The notes under the pieces were generated by a model. The model was given only the letters and a program-made list of their open reading frames with translations. It ran no database searches and had not been told where the DNA came from. From Trichomonas vaginalis G3 (Eukaryota > Parabasalia > Trichomonadida > Trichomonadidae), in assembly GCF_026262505.1 (NCBI RefSeq), contig NC_067206.1:37957660-38021659 (forward strand): a stretch of 64,000 nucleotides of DNA, given 5' to 3'. The number at the start of each line of letters is the position of its first letter. The first letter of the stretch is position 1. This document shows positions 59,500-64,000 of the stretch, one piece after another. Made by a program: the position numbers and the translations under genes.

Positions 59500-59844
59500 A
59501 TGACTCAGACAAGCCCTACGGACAAGACCCAAGGGGTCATAGATGTTGAAGCATTGAAGAAAGAAATTCGTGAGCAAATTTTATCCGAACTGAAGGAACA
59601 AAAACAAGAACAAAAGCCAGAGAGACCAAAGAGAAAACTTAGTGAAAAACAACTTGCTGCATTAGCTGCTGGAAGACAAAAGAACCCACGTTTGCTGGCG
59701 AAAAAGCTAGAGAAGAAGCTGAAGCAAAAGCTAAAGAAGCTGAAGCAAAGAAAGAGTAAATGGTTTATTTTTATCCGAATTAAATGTATAGACAAATACC
59801 TTTATCTGTTGCGTTCAGTAGTGAAAACCCTGACGTCAAAATAA
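59500..59844 (+). CDS. Small Lys/Glu-rich E2 protein, C-terminus probably frameshifted
   Basis: Start MTQTSPTDKTQGVIDVEAL at 59500, divergent from the previous gene with 45 bp between. A helix EALKKEIREQILSELKEQKQ and a basic RPKRKLSEKQLAALAAGRQKNPR follow. As read it continues Lys-rich to 59844 and overlaps the next gene. In the next frame from about 59692 the codons give an alternating Ala/Glu/Lys helix that stops at about 59757, just before the next ATG, so one T is probably missing at about 59692. AAGRxKNPR resembles nuclear-associated NUMOD-type or AT-hook-like basic motifs; function unknown. Confidence 0.55.
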   Translation: MTQTSPTDKTQGVIDVEALKKEIREQILSELKEQKQEQKPERPKRKLSEKQLAALAAGRQKNPRLLAKKLEKKLKQKLKKLKQRKSKWFIFIRIKCIDKYLYLLRSVVKTLTSK

Positions 59845-60635
59845 AGGGGAACAGAGTAACGTTTAAGTTTCCAACAGACTGGATTGTGAACATAAATGAA
59901 GAGAAGTACATTGGCATAACATCTATGTATATAACACGTGCTTTCAGAAAGGTTGACTTTATACTTCAAGTCGAGATAGAAAATGACGAACAGTCTTTAA
60001 GCGCCCAAAACATTCACATATACAAATACTTTAAAGACGATACAACATTGCAATGTATGATTTCATTTAATGAGATGTTCGAGAAAAAGTTCAACATTGA
60101 AGTACAAACTTTACAGCCTTTACGTGAGTTTCTTGCACAACTGAAAGAAGAAGGTAGTCAGCCACAACTTATAGACTTTCATTATGAATTTAATGAAAAT
60201 GAAGATGGAACACATGACTGTCAGTTTGTTATATATTCACCATTCAATGAAGTAGCTAAAGAGAAAGAAAATCCATTACGTATAAGATTTCAAATCTCTG
60301 AACCAATGAATTTCAAGAATGTTTTCAATTATGATGCAATGCTTCCGAGGAAAAATGAATTTTCAAAGATTGTAACACCTGGCATTTGGGATAGAAAGCA
60401 AGCTATATTATATTCAAACTTAAGTAAGGGAGTTGAAAATGAGTTCATTGGTCATACAAGAACTTCACCACTTCCTAACCCTAAATACTATAAATTAACT
60501 GGCTTCAATCGTGAGTTTTGGATAGACATGTTCTCCACTCATGACCATAACTGCCCAGTGTTCTTACCTCCAGACCATAAGGACTGTCTCTACATTGAAG
60601 CACAACTCTTAAACTCTACAATCGCAGTATTGTAA
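59784..60635 (+). CDS. 283-aa E2 protein, candidate minor capsid or penton
   Basis: Starts MYRQIPLSVAFSSENPDVKI. Beta-rich, with segments such as NRVTFKFPTDWIVNINEEKYIGITSMYITRAF and LQVEIENDEQSLSAQNIHIYKYF, no membrane helix or signal peptide. Size and predicted beta content suit a jelly-roll minor capsid protein, which Polintons encode beside the major capsid gene, but no diagnostic motif is visible to me. Intact. Same strand as the HNH gene 50 bp downstream. Confidence 0.55.
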   Translation: MYRQIPLSVAFSSENPDVKIKGNRVTFKFPTDWIVNINEEKYIGITSMYITRAFRKVDFILQVEIENDEQSLSAQNIHIYKYFKDDTTLQCMISFNEMFEKKFNIEVQTLQPLREFLAQLKEEGSQPQLIDFHYEFNENEDGTHDCQFVIYSPFNEVAKEKENPLRIRFQISEPMNFKNVFNYDAMLPRKNEFSKIVTPGIWDRKQAILYSNLSKGVENEFIGHTRTSPLPNPKYYKLTGFNREFWIDMFSTHDHNCPVFLPPDHKDCLYIEAQLLNSTIAVL

Positions 60636-60685
60636 AATCTACGCTAGTTTTATTTTTTCTGAAAATTTTTATTTGAGTGAAAGGC

Positions 60686-61252
60686 ATGGAAGGTGAAGGA
60701 CATTGGCAAACACTCGAACATGACAATGACTATGAAATCTTTTCAGAGTACCCTTATCCAATTAGACGTATAAGCAATAAAAGAGTTGTTAGTGAGTTTG
60801 ACCAAGGAGATGGTTATATTTGTGTAAATTTAAACAAACACAAGCTGATGAAACATAGAATAGTTGCAGAAACTTTCATTCCGAACCCTGAAGGACTTCG
60901 TGAAGTAGACCATATAAACAGAGACAGAGGAGACTTTCATATCTCGAACTTAAGATGGACGACAAGAAGAGAAAACATGAGAAATATTTCTGGTTCAAAT
61001 GGCTATTGGTTTGACATTGTTGACTCTCTTCCTGAAGACGCTGTTGAAATTATACAATACTCATATCACACGTTAGAGAACTACTACTATGTCCCAAGTG
61101 AAGATGCCTTTTACTATTTCATGGGAACTCAATACAGACGAATGAATGTCTTAAGACAGTATAACAAAGATTATATAAACATTACAGATGTAGAAGGAAG
61201 AAGAACAAAGCTGTCTATTGCAAAGTTTAAGAGAGACAATGGTTATACATAA
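60686..61252 (+). CDS. HNH endonuclease of E2
   Basis: 188 residues from the ATG at 60686; three further codons upstream are open only from a GTG. HWQTLEHDNDYEIFSEYPYPI corresponds to the WETLRNHEDYEI of the E1 nuclease, and the HNH core HRIVAETFIPNPEGLREVDHINRDRGD with NLRWTTRRENMRN has the metal and DNA contact residues. The C-terminal domain (YYYVPSEDAFYYF...) is shared with E1 too, so the two enzymes are clear but well-diverged homologues. The E1 version has an extra acidic N-terminus. The following bases include AATGACCTCATT words resembling the E1 satellite. Confidence 0.85.
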   Translation: MEGEGHWQTLEHDNDYEIFSEYPYPIRRISNKRVVSEFDQGDGYICVNLNKHKLMKHRIVAETFIPNPEGLREVDHINRDRGDFHISNLRWTTRRENMRNISGSNGYWFDIVDSLPEDAVEIIQYSYHTLENYYYVPSEDAFYYFMGTQYRRMNVLRQYNKDYINITDVEGRRTKLSIAKFKRDNGYT

Positions 61253-61374
61253 ATGACAAAAATATATGACCTCATTATTTTTATCACGAATGACCTCATT
61301 GCTGACATAAATGACCTCAGAACTTCAACTTACGAATAAAGCTTGTTTTAGTCGTTATTGAGAAGTTAAACTTT

Positions 61375-64000
61375 TCAGCAAAGCAAGGTTACAGACTTAC
61401 ATAAGTCAAATCCAATCTCTTGACCATCATGAAGTGCTTTGTAAAGTTTCATTAAACTGAACTCAGAGTCTTTGTCATATGTTCCAACAGGTATGTGAAT
61501 GTTCTTATCTTCATTGTAATAGCATTGTATAGCTTCAGGAAACATTTCATTTGCTGTTAAAGCAAGGACGTCTTGTTTGACACCTTTGCAACGTGCATGG
61601 AATGCAACTTCATTTAAATCATTCGTGAGTAAGTCTATGTAAGTCTTCTTTCCACAAAATATTGACTTGTATGCTAAACTTTGTTTTCCAGGTGTTATTT
61701 CTGCGAAGTCAGAATGAAATTGACCAAGGTTCTTTCCTATAAGTTCGCGACCGTATCTCTTCTTAAACTCTGCTGCAAGCTTTGGTATGTCTTCATTGAA
61801 AATATGCATGCTATCACAGTCCTGGTAAAATATTTGAAGTCCCATATCTTCAGCAGTACAGAATACTTCACACATTATTCTCTTCGACATAGATAGAATA
61901 TTAACACCAAGTGGACAGAAGTTAAAGTGTCTGCAAATGCTTTTCGTTAGCTTGAAAATAGTTTTATCTGAACCATCCAAACCTTCGAACTTCACTATAT
62001 GGTTGTAGTTTCTGATGGCATATCTTATAGCATCTTTGTCATTTACTATGGTTATTTTTGACTCAATAGGAGATAGAATAGTTTTGCCATAAATACTGTT
62101 CAGAATGAGCTTTATATTTTCTTGCAAAGGATTTCCTTCTTTCTTATACTTTAACCTTAACTCAAACAACTTCTTTACTTCATCTCTTATTCTAATATCT
62201 CTGTTTCCATCGTAATAGTATCCTTGCAACACTTCACATTTGACACCTTGATATTTTATGAGGTCTTGTAATGTTATATGGTCAACATACATTAAACAGC
62301 AAGTGTTTGAACTTCTGGGAACGTTAAGTTCTGGATTTAGTTCAGGGTCACAAACTATTAAAGGAAAGTGTCTATGTATTCCAATCTCTGTTATCTTAAT
62401 GAGAACAAAGAAGCCAGACATAAACTTTTCACCAATGGGTTCCTTTTGGTCGTCATCGAATAAATGTCTCATGAGATACTCTGTGCTTAACATTCTCTTC
62501 AATACTTTTGGAATACCTTCTAAAGTATAAAGTCTTGCTATAGCTGATGGATATAATGAAACAGCGTCGAAGTCAGCAATGAGTTTCTTTTCGCTCTTTT
62601 GTTTCATGTTATCTGACAATACATCTTCCACCTTGAATACAGCGTGAAATAAATTCTCTTGGTTTATTTGAGAGGTCATATAAATTTCCATTCGGGAAGT
62701 ACACTCTGTTCTCAAAAATTTGTTAGCAATAGAACAAATACTAACGTAGTCATAAACGTTTAAATCAAATTCTTTCAATATGTCATTGCGGAACTTAACA
62801 AAACCTTCTCTTAAAATTCTTACATCTTGTTTGCAATAAAATGTGCTATATTTTTCTAAGTCGAAGTGGTTTCATCTATTCTGCAACCTTTGATGGAATC
62901 TATGTTTTTCATGAACGTATCAATATCTTACAACTTACATGCTTCAGAAATGACACCAGTTCTGTTGTCATTTGCTAACAAAACACTGCTGTAGTAGTTG
63001 TATGGAAATACTTCTTTCGGTCCTGTTTGTAAGTTAAACATAGCAGGAAATAGTTTAAGCTTCTTATTTATAACACTGTAAGAGTCTTTTATAATAATTG
63101 CCCTTCCTTTATATAAGCCAGTTATTTGCATTGTTCGTGAACCTTTAATGATGGGAGTTCCTTTCACTTCTGTCATGTGTCTTAAGATGAAGTTTATATC
63201 ATAACTGAGGTTATGGAAATATATTAAACTCTTGTCAGGAAGTCGTTCCAAAAATTCTGTTGCACAGTTCTGACCCCAAATGCTTTCACTCACTGAACCA
63301 TCTTCACTGTCATAACAGATGTTAAAAGCTTTATGAAAGCCGTCTGTGCTACACTCAAAGTCAGCAAAGAAAACGTGCTCAGGAATGAACTTGCACTTAT
63401 TTTTATTTACTTCTTTTGACTCGGCTTTCTTCTTCAGTTGTACACAATACTTTGGAGCATATGTCAAATCTTTAAATGGTGCAAGGTTCTGTTTATATAA
63501 GTCAGTCGTATATGTGAAAAGTTCTCCATAAGAAATAGGTTCGAAATATTTGCACTCCCACAATGTTTTCATAACATCCCATACGGTGTAGTTCTATCAT
63601 GCGAACTACATATTTATCTTCTCTCTTTGTATAAATCTTCATCTGTTTCTCAATGTTCATTCCACCACACTCCTTCAAGATTTCTATATAGTTGCGAATG
63701 AAATATGTTGTCATTGGTAATCTTTCATTTAGCATGTAGTGGTCTTCAACAAGAAGTAAGTCAATAGTTCGAACAGTTTCACATTCTTTTGGTATGTATC
63801 TCTTTATTTCATTATGTCTTGAGTCATTGAAATAACCAATGGTAACATTAAATGCTATACCTGTTGCGTCAGAAATTTCTTGTACTTTACTTTGAGGAAA
63901 GTCTCTAACACGAATGACTTCTCTCATGTGGTCAATAGTTTCTTCATCTACTCCAGCCTGAATGCAAGCATAAACGAAACAATTGTCTTCTGTCATAAGT
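61375..64000 (-). pseudogene. Family B DNA polymerase of E2 (protein-primed type), broken, 5' end outside window
   Basis: Minus-strand frames carry the exonuclease motifs FADFECS (Exo I), HNLSYDINF (Exo II) and YCKQD (Exo III), and the polymerase motifs DFDAVSLYPSAI (A), NSIYG (B) and DCDS (C). The segment before them (DNCFVYACIQAGVDEE) continues past the window edge, and the gene ends at 61375. Lesions: a shift at about 63560-63590, an in-frame TAA at 62928-62930, and a shift at about 62860-62880. Catalytic residues are all present, so the decay is recent or partly due to sequencing errors. The polymerase would copy the element from a protein-primed end, by analogy with Polintons. Only described here; no restored protein is given. 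Confidence 0.88.

Larger units (their letters stand above)
56022..64000. mobile_element. E2: Maverick/Polinton-like element (left end; continues past the window)
   Basis: Starts AGTTAGTATGG at 56022, like E1, with the same subterminal hairpin, the same two small terminal genes, and the same spacer sequence (CACCACCCTCACACGTATGA). Then come genes for a proline-rich membrane protein, a 107-residue protein, a capsid-like protein, two small charged proteins, a 283-residue protein, an HNH nuclease and a family B DNA polymerase. Integrase, packaging ATPase and protease are not seen, but may lie to the right. The right end and target duplication are outside the window. Confidence 0.85.

Noticed and set aside
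59505..59795. 96-codon Ser/Phe/Cys-rich ORF on the minus strand
   Set aside because: It is the complement of the Lys/Glu-rich coding region on the plus strand.

Overview
The window is AT-rich nuclear DNA from a parabasalid flagellate, closest in style to Trichomonas or Tritrichomonas. The genus cannot be fixed from sequence alone. The support is: a BspA-like leucine-rich-repeat surface protein; several ankyrin proteins of the trichomonad DUF3447 type; a bacterial-type glucokinase; a Pmp-like beta-helix protein; very short 5' leaders after TCA(C/T)T initiators; stop codons running into TAAA; and a dense load of Mutator-like, TTAA-specific, hAT-like and Maverick/Polinton-like elements. Eukaryotic housekeeping genes (PROPPIN, Mo25, DYRK kinase, Erv46, delta-COP, TMEM231) lie between the elements and show no introns that I could recognise.

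Layout. 1-18.4 kb: 3' part of a BspA gene, an ankyrin pseudogene broken by a TTAA MITE, glucokinase, DYRK kinase, PROPPIN, Mo25, a 977-bp foldback MULE, two unknown genes, Erv46, a BTB-ankyrin gene, and the 3' half of an interrupted host gene. 18,376-35,691: a 17.3-kb Maverick-related element (called E1 here). It is an inverted duplication: two arms of about 5 kb, each carrying an SF3 helicase, an HNH endonuclease and two small ORFs, face each other across about 7.3 kb of satellite-like repeats. It has a 5-bp target duplication and splits one host gene in frame. 35.7-56 kb: the 5' half of that host gene, a four-hairpin cluster, a DDE transposase, delta-COP, a Pmp-like gene, ankyrin genes, TMEM231, a 3.3-kb TTAA element inside another ankyrin gene with an hAT-like element nested in it, an ankyrin/zinc-finger gene and a second hairpin cluster. 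56,022 to the right edge: a second Maverick-like element (E2) with the same terminus as E1. It carries capsid-like, HNH and protein-primed-type family B DNA polymerase genes, several of them with frameshifts.

How it fits together. E1 and E2 share the terminal repeat, a subterminal hairpin and the first two small genes, then differ completely. E2 has capsid and polymerase genes; E1 has neither, nor an integrase, but has its own helicase. The most interesting reading is that E1 is a palindromic, non-autonomous relative that borrows replication, integration or packaging from E2-type elements. This is inference. The competing explanation, an assembly artefact, is weakened by the target duplication, the two complementary halves of the host gene on either side, and sequence differences between the arms.

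Numerous one- or two-base indels, often at homopolymers, break reading frames in the mobile-element genes. I cannot tell real decay from sequencing error.
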